Part shown: one piece after another, positions 44,093 to 54,241 of the stretch
Position numbering within the stretch: the first letter of the stretch is position 1
Layout of the letters: every line of letters begins with the position of its first letter
Source: Duganella rivi
Lineage (GTDB): Bacteria > Pseudomonadota > Gammaproteobacteria > Burkholderiales > Burkholderiaceae_D
DNA length: 64,000 bases
Direction of reading: 5' to 3'
NCBI RefSeq assembly: GCF_009857435.1
Contig: NZ_WWCK01000003.1
Location: 1 to 64,000 of the forward strand
Notes under the pieces: generated by a model
Seen by the model: only the letters and a program-made list of their open reading frames with translations
Databases searched by the model: none
What the model was told of the DNA's origin: nothing
Made by a program: the position numbers and the translations under genes

Positions 44093-44721
44093 TCGCCCCG
44101 TCGCGCCGCCGCGCTGGCGGCTTTACGCTGATCGAGCTGCTGATCACGATCACCATTTTCGGCGTGATGCTGGCGATCGGCATCCCCAACGCCAGCCAAT
44201 GGCTGCTGACCAACCGCGCGCGCAGCGCCAGCGAGTTTTATCTCGACGGCTTTGCCATGGCGCGGCGGCAGGCGGTGTCGCACAACGCCTTCAGCCGCAT
44301 TTCGCTCACGCCCAACACCAATACCGGGCAGATGGATTGGCAGGTGGATATCTGCTTCGTCGGCGCCAACGGCAATTGCGCGGCCGACGATGCGGGCTGG
44401 TCGACCACCACCGCCGCCGCCGCCAACGATCCGCAGGGCGCGGCCGGTTTCAAGTCGGTGTTCCGCTCGGCCGATGCGCTGCCGTCGTCGGAAGTGCTGC
44501 TGCCGAGCACGCTGCCGGCCGGCGCATCGCAGGTGTATTACACCGCCACCGGCTGGGTCGATACCAATTTCGCGCCGCGCCTCACGCAGCTGCGCCTGGA
44601 TCCGTCGACCAAGTACGCGAACAACGTGCCGGTGGTGGCGCTCAGCGTCACGCTGGCCGGCATGGCCAGCAAGTGCGATCCGACGCTGGCGGCCACCGAT
44701 AACCGGGCTTGCCCACCATGA
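44080..44721 (+). CDS. fimT: Minor pseudopilin, FimT/GspH family
   Basis: A 213-residue prepilin. From ATG 44080 (MFQLIAPSRRRAGG) the leader is 14 residues long, then FTLIELLITITIFGVMLAIGIPN follows; cleavage occurs after Gly14. The rest matches the GspH/FimT type: ARSASEFYLDGFAMARRQAVSHN, a long beta domain and a C-terminal Cys pair (KCDPTLAATDNRAC). GspH-like proteins help start pilus assembly; in some bacteria FimT also binds DNA. It overlaps pilV as ATGA. The name FimU is equally possible. Confidence 0.85.
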   Translation: MFQLIAPSRRRAGGFTLIELLITITIFGVMLAIGIPNASQWLLTNRARSASEFYLDGFAMARRQAVSHNAFSRISLTPNTNTGQMDWQVDICFVGANGNCAADDAGWSTTTAAAANDPQGAAGFKSVFRSADALPSSEVLLPSTLPAGASQVYYTATGWVDTNFAPRLTQLRLDPSTKYANNVPVVALSVTLAGMASKCDPTLAATDNRACPP

Positions 44722-45152
44722 AGACCATTCCACAAGCACGCAGCTTGCGCCGGCAGGGCGGTATCGCCTTGCTGGAGGCCATGCTGGCGATTGTCATCCT
44801 CGGCATCGGCCTGCTGGGCACCGTCGGTTTGCAGGCGCGCGCCTACTCGGCCTTGTCGGACGCCGGCGCGCGCGCCGACGCCACGCTGGCGGCGGAAAAG
44901 CTGATCGGCATCATCAACGCCGACCTGCCGAACGTGAACTCCTACAACCTGGCCGAGAACGGCACACCCAACAACCAACTGGCAGGCTGGGCCGCCGAGA
45001 CGCGCAAGAATATTCCTGGTGCGATTCTGTTCGTGCAGGTGCAGGATCAGCCGGCGCAGAACCGCTATCAGGTCGACATCTCGATCCGCTGGCAGCGCAA
45101 GGCCAAGAGCGAGCCGAACCGCCACCGCGTCACCTCCTACATCGCGCGCTGA
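44718..45152 (+). CDS. pilV: Type IV pilus minor pilin PilV
   Basis: A 144-residue prepilin. The leader is MKTIPQARSLRRQGG, then IALLEAMLAIVILGIGLLGTVGLQ, with the expected Glu5 and the GIGLLG segment typical of PilV. The remaining domain is short and without cysteines. PilV is part of the FimU/PilV/PilW/PilX priming complex at the pilus tip. It ends 1 bp before pilW. Confidence 0.88.
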   Translation: MKTIPQARSLRRQGGIALLEAMLAIVILGIGLLGTVGLQARAYSALSDAGARADATLAAEKLIGIINADLPNVNSYNLAENGTPNNQLAGWAAETRKNIPGAILFVQVQDQPAQNRYQVDISIRWQRKAKSEPNRHRVTSYIAR

Positions 45153-45153
45153 C

Positions 45154-46365
45154 ATGGCTACCCAACCTAACCAACGCCAAGGCGGCTTCTCGCTGGTCGA
45201 GCTGATGGTCAGCGTGGTGATCGGCCTGCTGGCGCTGCTGTTTGCCACGCGGCTGGTGATTAGCGGCGAAGCCAACAAGGACGCCGCCGTCGGCGGTTCC
45301 GACTCCATGCAAAACGGCATGCTGGCAATGTTCTCGCTGAGCGGCGATGCCGCCACCGCCGGCTGGGGCTTGAACGACCGCACCGTGGCCGGCTGCAATA
45401 CCGTTTTCAGCGACCAGCGCGGCTACGCGCTGCTGGGCGCCAAGCGCGACGGCGTTGACATCACGCCACTGGCCTCGGTGGTGATCCAGTCCAACGGCAC
45501 GGCGCCGGACGTGATCTCTTTCAACAGCGGCAATTCCAACGCCGGCGTCGGCTCCATCATGATGACTGCCGATTACGGCGGCGAAAGCTTTGTGGTCGGC
45601 GCCCAGCGCTCGCCGTACGGCTACAACAATGGCGATGTGCTGGTGGTGGCGCCGCAAGCGCCGGATCGCCCGTGCACCGTGATGCAGATGGCCGGCTTTA
45701 ATCCCGCCACCGGCCGCGACGCCGAGATGCTGCTCAACAGCGGCGCCCAGTACCGCTACAATCCGGCGGCCAGCATGGCGCAGGCCTACCTCAAGAACGT
45801 CACCTTCATGTACAACCTGGGCCGGCCGGATTTGCTGCACTTCCACACCTGGTCGGTGAACAACGGCGTGCTGCTGCTGCGCGCGACCGACCTGGCCGGC
45901 GCTGAGCAGGCCGGTATTTCGGTGGCCGACAACATCGTGTCGATCAAGGCGCAGTACGGTTTCGATAATCGCGCGCTGCCGAACTGGGATCCCAACCCGG
46001 CCGGCAACGGCACCCAGATGGTGGTCACCAGCACCGGCATGCAGACCACGGTGTGGAGCCCAACGATGATGGATGCCGATAACGACGGCGTCAACGGCGG
46101 CCCCGGCGACTACCAGCGCATCTCGGCGGTGCGGATCGCCGTGGTAGCGCGCAGCAAGACGGTGGAAAAGCCGGCCCGCGACGGCACCTGCAGCGCCACC
46201 ACGGTGCTGCCCACGGTGTTCGGCAACAGCGTGCCGACCGGCGTGGCGGCAGTGCCGATGCAAGTCAACGTGGCAGTGGGCGGCGATCCGCTGAGCTGGA
46301 AGTGCTATCGCTACCGCGTGTTTGAAACCATCGTGCCCATTCTTAATTCCCAGTACCGGCCATGA
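45154..46365 (+). CDS. pilW: Type IV pilus assembly protein PilW
   Basis: A 403-residue prepilin. The leader MATQPNQRQGG precedes FSLVELMVSVVIGLLALLFATRLVIS. The body is long and beta-rich, as in PilW. A loop near residue 308 reads DADNDGVNGG, which fits a DxDxDG calcium-binding turn. The C-terminus has a Cys before the last strand (WKCYRYRVFETIVPILN). It connects PilV/PilX with the pilus core. Start ATG 45154 follows the pilV stop at once; pilX overlaps the end as ATGA. Confidence 0.88.
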   Translation: MATQPNQRQGGFSLVELMVSVVIGLLALLFATRLVISGEANKDAAVGGSDSMQNGMLAMFSLSGDAATAGWGLNDRTVAGCNTVFSDQRGYALLGAKRDGVDITPLASVVIQSNGTAPDVISFNSGNSNAGVGSIMMTADYGGESFVVGAQRSPYGYNNGDVLVVAPQAPDRPCTVMQMAGFNPATGRDAEMLLNSGAQYRYNPAASMAQAYLKNVTFMYNLGRPDLLHFHTWSVNNGVLLLRATDLAGAEQAGISVADNIVSIKAQYGFDNRALPNWDPNPAGNGTQMVVTSTGMQTTVWSPTMMDADNDGVNGGPGDYQRISAVRIAVVARSKTVEKPARDGTCSATTVLPTVFGNSVPTGVAAVPMQVNVAVGGDPLSWKCYRYRVFETIVPILNSQYRP

Positions 46366-46940
46366 GACAGCTCCATTCCCAGCGCGGCATTGCCTTGCCG
46401 ATCATGCTCATCATGCTGGCGGTGATGATGGTCAGCAGCATTTACCTGCTCAAATCCAGCACGTCCAGCACGCTGACCACCTCCAATCTTGCCTACGAAG
46501 CGGCGCTGACCAAGGCGGCCGACGCCGGCCTGCATGCCGGCTTCACCTACCTGCGCACGGTGCCCAACAAGAATGCTTTGCTGACCGACCAGGCGGCGGC
46601 CGGCTACGTCGCCACCTTGCCGCAGAACTGGACGGTCAGCAATCCCAATTTCTGGATCGGCGCCATCACCATGCCGGCAGATGCCGACGGCAACCGGGTG
46701 CAGTACGTGATTCACCGCATGTGCATGCTGCCCGGCGCTTACGACGACCCGACCAACCGCTGCCAGACCACGGCGCCGCGTCCCGGCACCACCGGCCCGC
46801 GCGCGCTGGGCGAAACGCTGAAGATCGACGCTTCCAACCTGGCCGTCGCGGCGCAGATCCACTACGTGGTGACGGCGCGCGTGTCCGGCCCGCGCGGCGG
46901 CAATGTGATGACGCAAGCCGTCGTCATGAAAGGCCCTTGA
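46362..46940 (+). CDS. pilX: Type IV pilus assembly protein PilX
   Basis: A 192-residue protein with the N-terminal hydrophobic helix of PilX (MRQLHSQRG, then IALPIMLIMLAVMMVSSIYLLKSS); note the missing Glu5, replaced by Pro/Ile residues, which is common in PilX/GspK-type tip pilins. A mid-protein Cys pair (HRMCMLPGAYDDPTNRC) follows. It should cap the minor pilin complex and bind PilY1. pilY1 lies 9 bp downstream. Confidence 0.85.
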   Translation: MRQLHSQRGIALPIMLIMLAVMMVSSIYLLKSSTSSTLTTSNLAYEAALTKAADAGLHAGFTYLRTVPNKNALLTDQAAAGYVATLPQNWTVSNPNFWIGAITMPADADGNRVQYVIHRMCMLPGAYDDPTNRCQTTAPRPGTTGPRALGETLKIDASNLAVAAQIHYVVTARVSGPRGGNVMTQAVVMKGP

Positions 46941-46949
46941 GGAATCACC

Positions 46950-49900
46950 ATGACGAAGTTACTAACCCCGTTACTGTCCCTGCTGGCGTTATTGCTGTCC
47001 ATCGGTGCGCACGCCGCCCCGACGCAGATCGCCCAAGTGCCGCTGCTGAATATCACCGGCACCGGCACCGTCAAGCCGAACCTGATGCTGCTGTTCGATA
47101 ACTCCGGTTCCATGGATCAGACCTACACGCCGGACTACGTCAACGACAGCATCTGCCGCAGCAATGTGACCTTGCAGGCGGGGACGATGGCCTGCAATGT
47201 CGGCCATCCGCCGTTCATGAGCCCGGACTTCAACAAGCAGTACTACAACCCGGCGATCCACTACCAGGTGCCGATCAAGTCGGATGGCACCTACTACCCG
47301 GAGCAGAACGCGGCCAATACCAGCAACTGGACCGTGGTCAGCAACGACGGCTTCGGCGCGCGCCGCGCCGACTTGTTCGGCAATACCGGCAGCAACAACA
47401 TCAACCTGGTGACCGGCTTCCCGGATTTGAAGTGGTGCACCAACACCAACGGCACCTCGTGCCAGTTCAATACCTCGACCTACAGCTACCCGGACGCGAC
47501 TTACCGGTCGCCGATTGATATCACCACCGGGCCGTATTACTACACCATCGGCGTTGGCCAGTACTGCGCCGACGACAAGATGACGAGCTGCAAATCGACC
47601 ACCATCGGCGGCACGGCGCCGAGCGGCTATCCGGTGCCGGTGAAAGTGCGCTGGTGCAGCGATCGCTTGCTGACCAACTGCCAGGGCAAGCGGGTAGGCT
47701 CGTTCATCTATCCGAGCTACTCGGCGCCGTCCGGGGCGATTGCGTCCTTCGGCACCATCGCCATCGGCGCCTCGAGCAGCGCCAATTCGCTCAGCATCAG
47801 CAGCATTGTGATTGCCGAATCGGGCGGCAACGTCACCATCACCAATGGCACGGTGACCGCGTCCACCGGCACCAACACCGCGCTCAAGCAGCAGACCATG
47901 GCCAGCGCGGTCGCCGCCAGCATCATTGCGCGCAGCACCACCAACCAGTACTACGCCTGCGTGAAGACGCCGACCGGGCAGGCCACCGTACCGGCGTGCA
48001 GCACTTTCGGCATTACGCTGTCGGCGGAGAACGTGGTGGCGGTGGTGCCGGTCACCTGCAATGGCGCCAAGAATCTGACCAACTGCGTGACCGTGACCGA
48101 TAACTCGCGCGCCGGCTGGGGCTTTACCGTGACCGCCACCTCGGTGCGCACCGCGCCAGCCTACGTGACGTTCACCGGCACTACCTCGAACAGCGGCTCG
48201 CCGACCATCGGCACCACCAAGTACAACACCACCAACCTGTTTAACAGCCTGTCGCTGAATACCAATCGCTCGGCGGCGCAGGTGGCCAACACCTTCGTGA
48301 CCGCCATCGGCACCGGCGGCACCTACAAGGCGTACGCCGGCACCAACAGCAATTGCGTGAACACGCTGCCGGCCAACAGTGTGTGCGTGGTCGATAGCGG
48401 CTCCAGCGCCAACACCGGCACCATCGTCATGGGCTCGATTTCGAACGCCGGCTCGCTGGTTGCCACGGTCACGGCCGCGGCCATGGATACCATCACCACC
48501 ACCACGGCTGCGCTGTCGGCCGGCTCGGGTGCGCCGAACCCGTTCGTGCGCGTGAACATCGTCAGCGGCCAGACCTATCCGAAGTCCGTCGACCGCACCG
48601 ATTGCGCCGGCGCGACCTGCACCTACGCGGAGGAGATGACCAACTTCGCCAACTGGTACGTGTACTACAAGAGCCGCTTGCAAATGATGAAGACCTCGGT
48701 GGGCATCGCGTTCTCGCCGATCACGGCGAACTACAAGGTCGGCTTCGTCAAGCTGTCCAACGCCGGCGCCGGCAGCGCCATGGATTTGAAGCCAGCCGAT
48801 TTCACCGGCGCGGCGCGCTCGACCTGGTACACCACGCTGTACAACACCACCACTTCCGGCTCGACGCCGATCCGCACCGCGATGGACAATGTCGGCCGCA
48901 TGTTTGCCAACCTGTCGCCGTACAACTATGCGGCGGGGCAGGAGGTGGTGCAGTACCCGTGCCAGCCGAATTTCATGATCCTGACCACGGACGGCTACTG
49001 GAACGGCAGCAGCACCAACAACGTGGTGAACAACGACAACGTGGAAAACTCGGCGCGCTTCTGCACCATCTCGTCCGGCTGCGTGGACAAGCGGGCGCAG
49101 TCGCAGCCGTCGATCTCGGACGTGGCGCTGCACTGGTACAACGGCGGCTCCAGTACCGGCACCGTATCCTTGCGGCCAGCGCTGGAGCCGGACATGAACA
49201 AGCCCGGCTCGGTGCCGGCCGCCAACGGCGAGAACACCCACCTGCACATGAACACCTACACGCTGGGCCTCGGCGTGGACGGCGTCATGACCTACGAGCC
49301 GAACTACGACACCGCGCCCAAGCCAGGCGGCGACTTCTACAACCTGATCACACAAGCGCCGTCCGGCTGCCCGTGGAATGGCGGCGGCGCCTACGTCTGG
49401 CCAGACCCGGACACCACCAACACCGCCAGCACGGTGCAGGAACGCGTCGATGACTTGTGGCACGCCGCCATCAACGGCCACGGCAAGTACTTCAGCGCGC
49501 AGGATCCGAAAGACGTGGTGAGCGGCTTGCGCGAGGCGCTGTCCAACATGCAGGTACGCACCGGCGCGGCAGCGGCGGCGGCAACCTCGACGCCGAACAT
49601 CACGCTGACCGACAACGATATTTTCTCGGCCACCTTCACCACGGTGCGCTGGTATGGCGAGCTGACCGACCGCAAGATCGACACCACCACCGGTGAAGTC
49701 ATCAAAACGCCTACGTGGAGCACCAGCACCACGGTCGGCAAGTCGATCGCCACCCGCAAGATCAAGATGATGCAGGCCAGCCAGGCGCCGGGCACCGACC
49801 CGGTCGACTTCACCTTCGATAACATGGACACCGCTACCAAGGCATGGTTTGCCAACAAGTGCAGCATCCTGGCGCAGTGCACCTTGTTGTCTGCTGCGGA

Positions 49901-51509
49901 CAAGACCACGGTCAACAACGGCACCAACATGGTCAACTGGCTGCGCGGTGTACAGGATTATGCCGACGACAATCTGTTCCGTGCCTACACCACCACCACC
50001 GATTCCACCGGCGCCACGGTGCCGATCGTGATCGGCGACATTGCCTCGTCAAAACCGGCCTACCTGCGCGAACCGCACAACAATTACCCGGACACCGCCT
50101 ACGCCGACTACAAGACCGCCTACGCCAGCCGCCCCGGAACGGTGTTCGTGGCGGCCAATGACGGCATGCTGCACGCATTTGATGGCGCCACCGGCAGCGA
50201 GCGCTGGGCCTACGTGCCGCGCATCGTGATGGGCAAGATGGCCGCGCTGGCCAGCACCACCTACGGCACCAACCACCAGTTCACCGCCGACGGTTCGCCC
50301 GAGGTGGCGGACGTGAAGATCAACGGCCAGTGGCGCACCATGCTGGTCGGCGGACTGAACGCGGGCGGACGCGGCTTCTACGCGCTGGACGTGACCGATC
50401 CGGCCGCGCCGAAAGTGATGTGGGAGCTGTGCGCCGACGCCGCCGTTTGCCCGCAGCACAATGAGCCTGAATTGGGACTGAGCTTTGGCAATCCGCAGTT
50501 CGGCATTTGGCAGGATAAATGGGTAGTGTTCCTGACCTCCGGCTACAACAATATTCCGGGCTCTGACGGCGTGAATACTGGCACCGGTACCGGCATGCTG
50601 TTCATCGTCGAGGCGGCGACCGGCAATGTGCTGGCGCGCGCCAAGACCAACTCGGGCGACACCACCACGCCGTCCGGCCTGGCCAAGATTACCGCCATCA
50701 GCAGCGACCCGCTGGCCGATGCCAAGGTGACCTACATCTACGGCGGCGACGTGCTGGGCGCGATGTGGCGTTTCGATTTGACCGCCACCACGGGCGCGAT
50801 TTCGGTGGTGAAGATGGGCGATGCCGGAACTTCCAAGCCGATCACCACGCGGCCAGACGTGACGCAGTGCGGCGTGCCGATTACCAGTACGGACTCGAAC
50901 GGCATTACCAGCACCAAGACCAGCGCCACCCGCATCGTGCTGTTCGGCACCGGCCGGCTGCTGGATGTGCCCGATACCTCCAACACGGCGATCCAGAGCT
51001 TGTTTGCGCTGAAGGACAGCGGCACTGCGCTGGGCACGATTCCGACCTCGAACCTGGTGCAGCAAGTCTTGAGCGTGCAGGGCTCGTCCAGCAACCAGAC
51101 CACCTACGCCATCACCAACAACGCGGTCGACCTGACGCAAAAGGATGGCTGGTACTTCAACTGGAACCTGAATGCCGGCGAGCGCATGAATCTGGACCCG
51201 CAAATCGTCAGCGGCGTGGCTAACGTAATTACCAACATTCCGTCGTCGTCGTCGGCGTGCTCGGTGGGCGGCACCAGTAATCTGTACCAGGTCGACGTCT
51301 GCACCGGGCAGGGCGTGAATGGCGATCCGGCTGGCTCGACCCTGTCCAACACCTCGGCGGCGGTCGGTTTCATCATCGTGCGGCTGCCGAGCGGCCAGTT
51401 GAAGCTGATTACCACCTTTGCCGACGGCAGCAACGCCACCAGCCGCACCAAAGAACTGGATACGGCCGAGGCGCACCGGGTCGGATGGCGTCGTATTAAG
51501 GGCGAATAG
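46950..51509 (+). CDS. pilY1: Type IV pilus tip adhesin PilY1
   Basis: A 1519-residue exported protein, longer than the roughly 1160 residues of P. aeruginosa PilY1. It has a signal peptide (ending GAHAA). Near residue 45 a von Willebrand-like metal site begins (LLFDNSGSMD), and the rest of that domain resumes after about residue 590 (NYKVGFVKLSNAG, STPIRTAMDNVGRM, FMILTTDGYW), so a Thr/Ser-rich block of about 400 residues is inserted. The C-terminal third (about 1040-1480) forms a PilY1 beta-propeller (VFVAANDGMLHAFDGATGSERWAYVP, GGLNAGGRGFYALDVTDP). PilY1 acts in pilus extension, adhesion and surface sensing. Confidence 0.92.
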   Translation: MTKLLTPLLSLLALLLSIGAHAAPTQIAQVPLLNITGTGTVKPNLMLLFDNSGSMDQTYTPDYVNDSICRSNVTLQAGTMACNVGHPPFMSPDFNKQYYNPAIHYQVPIKSDGTYYPEQNAANTSNWTVVSNDGFGARRADLFGNTGSNNINLVTGFPDLKWCTNTNGTSCQFNTSTYSYPDATYRSPIDITTGPYYYTIGVGQYCADDKMTSCKSTTIGGTAPSGYPVPVKVRWCSDRLLTNCQGKRVGSFIYPSYSAPSGAIASFGTIAIGASSSANSLSISSIVIAESGGNVTITNGTVTASTGTNTALKQQTMASAVAASIIARSTTNQYYACVKTPTGQATVPACSTFGITLSAENVVAVVPVTCNGAKNLTNCVTVTDNSRAGWGFTVTATSVRTAPAYVTFTGTTSNSGSPTIGTTKYNTTNLFNSLSLNTNRSAAQVANTFVTAIGTGGTYKAYAGTNSNCVNTLPANSVCVVDSGSSANTGTIVMGSISNAGSLVATVTAAAMDTITTTTAALSAGSGAPNPFVRVNIVSGQTYPKSVDRTDCAGATCTYAEEMTNFANWYVYYKSRLQMMKTSVGIAFSPITANYKVGFVKLSNAGAGSAMDLKPADFTGAARSTWYTTLYNTTTSGSTPIRTAMDNVGRMFANLSPYNYAAGQEVVQYPCQPNFMILTTDGYWNGSSTNNVVNNDNVENSARFCTISSGCVDKRAQSQPSISDVALHWYNGGSSTGTVSLRPALEPDMNKPGSVPAANGENTHLHMNTYTLGLGVDGVMTYEPNYDTAPKPGGDFYNLITQAPSGCPWNGGGAYVWPDPDTTNTASTVQERVDDLWHAAINGHGKYFSAQDPKDVVSGLREALSNMQVRTGAAAAAATSTPNITLTDNDIFSATFTTVRWYGELTDRKIDTTTGEVIKTPTWSTSTTVGKSIATRKIKMMQASQAPGTDPVDFTFDNMDTATKAWFANKCSILAQCTLLSAADKTTVNNGTNMVNWLRGVQDYADDNLFRAYTTTTDSTGATVPIVIGDIASSKPAYLREPHNNYPDTAYADYKTAYASRPGTVFVAANDGMLHAFDGATGSERWAYVPRIVMGKMAALASTTYGTNHQFTADGSPEVADVKINGQWRTMLVGGLNAGGRGFYALDVTDPAAPKVMWELCADAAVCPQHNEPELGLSFGNPQFGIWQDKWVVFLTSGYNNIPGSDGVNTGTGTGMLFIVEAATGNVLARAKTNSGDTTTPSGLAKITAISSDPLADAKVTYIYGGDVLGAMWRFDLTATTGAISVVKMGDAGTSKPITTRPDVTQCGVPITSTDSNGITSTKTSATRIVLFGTGRLLDVPDTSNTAIQSLFALKDSGTALGTIPTSNLVQQVLSVQGSSSNQTTYAITNNAVDLTQKDGWYFNWNLNAGERMNLDPQIVSGVANVITNIPSSSSACSVGGTSNLYQVDVCTGQGVNGDPAGSTLSNTSAAVGFIIVRLPSGQLKLITTFADGSNATSRTKELDTAEAHRVGWRRIKGE

Positions 51510-51513
51510 CGGG

Positions 51514-51519
51514 TATAAT
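51514..51519 (+). promoter_or_regulatory. -10 element for prfC
   Basis: A consensus TATAAT lies 5 bp after the pilY1 stop and 35 bp before the prfC ATG. The -35 region falls in the end of pilY1 and has only a weak match. Confidence 0.6.
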
Positions 51520-51554
51520 CGAGGGTTTGCAGAACCGCTTCTCAGATCCTCGAC

Positions 51555-53222
51555 ATGGTCACCGACACCGAAAACAATATCCCCGAAAATAACGACGACG
51601 CTCCGTCGCCAGCGGCCAGCCTAAAAACGCCGGCCCTGATCGCGCGCGAAGTGCAGCGCCGCCGCACCTTCGGCATCATTTCCCACCCGGATGCGGGTAA
51701 AACCACGCTGACCGAGAAGCTGCTGCTGTTCTCGGGCGCGATCCAGATGGCCGGTACCGTGAAAGCCCGTAAATCGGGCCGCCACGCGACCTCGGACTGG
51801 ATGGAAATCGAGAAGCAGCGCGGCATTTCGGTGGCCTCGTCGGTGATGCAGTTTGAATTCCGCGACCACGTGGTCAACCTGCTGGATACCCCGGGCCACC
51901 AGGACTTTTCGGAAGATACCTATCGCGTGCTGACCGCCGTTGACTCGGCGCTGATGGTGATCGACGCCGCCAAGGGTGTGGAAGCGCAGACCATCAAGCT
52001 GCTGGACGTGTGCCGCATGCGCAATACGCCTATCGTGACCTTCATGAACAAGATGGATCGCGAAACCCGCGACCCGCTGGAACTGCTGGACGAGCTGGAA
52101 TCGGTGCTGAAGATCCAGTGCGCGCCGGTAACCTGGCCGATTGGCATGGGCAAGAACTTCCGCGGCGTCTACCACCTGCTGAACGACACCATCATGCTGT
52201 TCAAGGCCGGTGAAGAGCGTGCCGACGGCGCGTTCGAGATCATCGAAGGCATCGACAATCCGCGCCTGCAGGAAATGTTCCCGCTGGAAATGGATCAACT
52301 GCGCATGGAAGTGGAGCTGGTGGCCGGCGCCTCGACCCCGTTCAACCTGCAAGAATTCCTGGCCGGCGTGCAAACTCCGGTGTTCTTCGGTTCGGCAATC
52401 AACAACTTCGGCGTGCGCGAGATTCTGTCGGCGCTGGTGGACTGGGCCCCGGCGCCTCGCGAACGCGACGCCAGCGTGCGCGCGGTCGATCCGAAAGAAG
52501 AGCCGTTCACTGGCTTCGTGTTCAAGATTCAGGCCAATATGGATCCGGCGCACCGCGACCGTATCGCCTTCCTGCGCGTCTGCTCGGGCCGCTTTGAGCG
52601 CGGCATGAAGGTCAAGCACCTGCGCCTGGGGCGCGAGGTGAAGGTATCGTCGGTGGTGACGTTCATGGCATCGACCCGAGAGCAGGTCGAAGAGGCATAC
52701 GCCGGCGATATTATCGGCTTGCCGAACCACGGCAATATGCAAATCGGCGATTCTTTCTCCGAAGGCGAAATGCTGACCTTTACCGGCATTCCCTTCTTTG
52801 CGCCGGACTTCTTCCGCCAGGTGCGCATCCGCAATCCGCTGAAAATCAAGCAGCTACACAAAGGTTTGCAGCAGCTGGGCGAAGAGGGCGCAGTGCAGGT
52901 ATTCAAGCCGGTGCAGGGCGGCGAACTGGTGCTGGGCGCGGTCGGCGTGCTGCAGTTCGAGGTGGTGGCAAGCCGCCTGATGAACGAGTACGGCGTTGAT
53001 GCGGTGTTTGAAAGCACCAGCATCAGCAGCGCGCGCTGGGTCTCGAGCGACGACAAGAAAGCGCTGGCCGACTTCGAAGACCAGCTCGGTCACAACGTCG
53101 CCTACGATGCGGCTGGCAACCTGGCCTATCTGGCGACTTCGAGCGTCAACCTGCGCCTGACGCAGGAACGCTGGCCAAAACTGCAATTCCACGCCACCCG
53201 CGAGCACTCGGCCAAGCTTTAA
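51555..53222 (+). CDS. prfC: Peptide chain release factor 3
   Basis: A 555-residue translational GTPase. G motifs are [13 protein letters not shown], the switch segment [22 protein letters not shown] and NKMDRE. Domain II and the RF3-specific C-terminal domain follow ([26 protein letters not shown]). RF3 recycles RF1/RF2 from the ribosome after termination. The N-terminus carries about 30 extra residues, acidic and Pro-rich, before the GTPase. The next genes are convergent. Confidence 0.96.
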   Translation: MVTDTENNIPENNDDAPSPAASLKTPALIAREVQRRRTFGIISHPDAGKTTLTEKLLLFSGAIQMAGTVKARKSGRHATSDWMEIEKQRGISVASSVMQFEFRDHVVNLLDTPGHQDFSEDTYRVLTAVDSALMVIDAAKGVEAQTIKLLDVCRMRNTPIVTFMNKMDRETRDPLELLDELESVLKIQCAPVTWPIGMGKNFRGVYHLLNDTIMLFKAGEERADGAFEIIEGIDNPRLQEMFPLEMDQLRMEVELVAGASTPFNLQEFLAGVQTPVFFGSAINNFGVREILSALVDWAPAPRERDASVRAVDPKEEPFTGFVFKIQANMDPAHRDRIAFLRVCSGRFERGMKVKHLRLGREVKVSSVVTFMASTREQVEEAYAGDIIGLPNHGNMQIGDSFSEGEMLTFTGIPFFAPDFFRQVRIRNPLKIKQLHKGLQQLGEEGAVQVFKPVQGGELVLGAVGVLQFEVVASRLMNEYGVDAVFESTSISSARWVSSDDKKALADFEDQLGHNVAYDAAGNLAYLATSSVNLRLTQERWPKLQFHATREHSAKL

Positions 53223-53227
53223 TCGGT

Positions 53228-54241
53228 CTAATCGGCCGCCATGGCGCGCAGCAGGGCCGGCACTTCGGTGCTGATCTCGCGCGCCAGGTAGCCTTGCGGC
53301 CCGTGTTTCAGGGCCAGCTGTTCTCCCGCCATGGCGTGCAGCGCCACGCCCCAGGCCGCAGCCTGTCCCAGTGGCGCGCCGCGCGCTGCCAGGCCGGCGA
53401 TGATGCCGGCCAATACATCTCCCGATCCCGATATCGCCAACCCGGTGTTGCCGCCTTCGTGATGCCATTCCTGGTGGTTGACGTCGGCAATCACGGTCAA
53501 CGCGCCTTTCAGCGCGACCGTGGCTTGCCAGCGTTGCGCCGCCAGCGGGGCAGCGGCGGCCGGCTGGGCCCGGATGTCGTCTTTGTCGGCGCCGGTAAGG
53601 CTGGCGAGTTCGCCCGCGTGCGGTGTCAGCAGCACCGGGCTGGCAAAGCGGAAGCCGCCGACCGGGGCGGCCAGCGCCTCAGCCTCCGCTGCGACTGCGC
53701 CGCCCGCCACCGCAAGGGCTAAGCCGCCAGCCGGCGCCTGCCCGGGGCCAGCGGCCGTACCTGTGACGCTCGTGGCGGCCGCGCCGCAGTCGGCGTCGCG
53801 GCTGACGATGCTCATGCCGGCCGCGTCCAGAATCAGCGGCGCGTGGATGCAATCCGGCAGCAGGGCGCGCACGAGCTGGCAGCAAGCGGTCTCGTCCTGC
53901 ATGCCGGGCCCGATCAGCACGGCGCTGGCCTGGCGGCAGACGGCTTGCAGGTCGGGGCGCTGGTCGACGATCAAGCCGCCTTCGGCCGTTTCCCGCAGGC
54001 CGATCACGCGCGCTTCGGGCACCGCCACGCCGACGTGCGGCGCTACACTGTCGGCGGTCACGATGGCCAGCTTGCCTGCGCCGGCGCGCAGGGCAGCGGT
54101 AGCGGCCAGCAGCACCGCGCCCGGCATCTCCCGCGATCCGGCGATAATTACCACGTAACCTCGCGCATTTTTATCGCCATCAGCCAGTGGCATGGGCAGC
54201 GGCCAATCGCGCAGCAAGCGGGGGGTGATGTGCTGGATCAT
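53228..54241 (-). CDS. nnrD: ADP-dependent NAD(P)H-hydrate dehydratase
   Basis: A 337-residue ribokinase-like repair enzyme. It has GSREMPGAVLLAATAALRAGAGKLAIVT, AVLIGPGM, TPHAGELASLTG and the nucleotide motif SGSGDVLAGIIAGLAARG. It restores NAD(P)H from the hydrated form. The usual epimerase partner domain (NnrE/YjeF-N) is absent, so this is a dehydratase-only protein. There is an Ala/Gly-rich insert around residues 160-200. The start overlaps the preceding phosphatase gene as ATGA. Confidence 0.9.
   Translation of the reverse strand: MIQHITPRLLRDWPLPMPLADGDKNARGYVVIIAGSREMPGAVLLAATAALRAGAGKLAIVTADSVAPHVGVAVPEARVIGLRETAEGGLIVDQRPDLQAVCRQASAVLIGPGMQDETACCQLVRALLPDCIHAPLILDAAGMSIVSRDADCGAAATSVTGTAAGPGQAPAGGLALAVAGGAVAAEAEALAAPVGGFRFASPVLLTPHAGELASLTGADKDDIRAQPAAAAPLAAQRWQATVALKGALTVIADVNHQEWHHEGGNTGLAISGSGDVLAGIIAGLAARGAPLGQAAAWGVALHAMAGEQLALKHGPQGYLAREISTEVPALLRAMAAD

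Noticed and set aside
46989..49481. 830-codon minus-strand frame opposite pilY1
   Set aside because: Antisense to a protein with clear PilY1 features; Gly/Arg/His-rich composition is a shadow.
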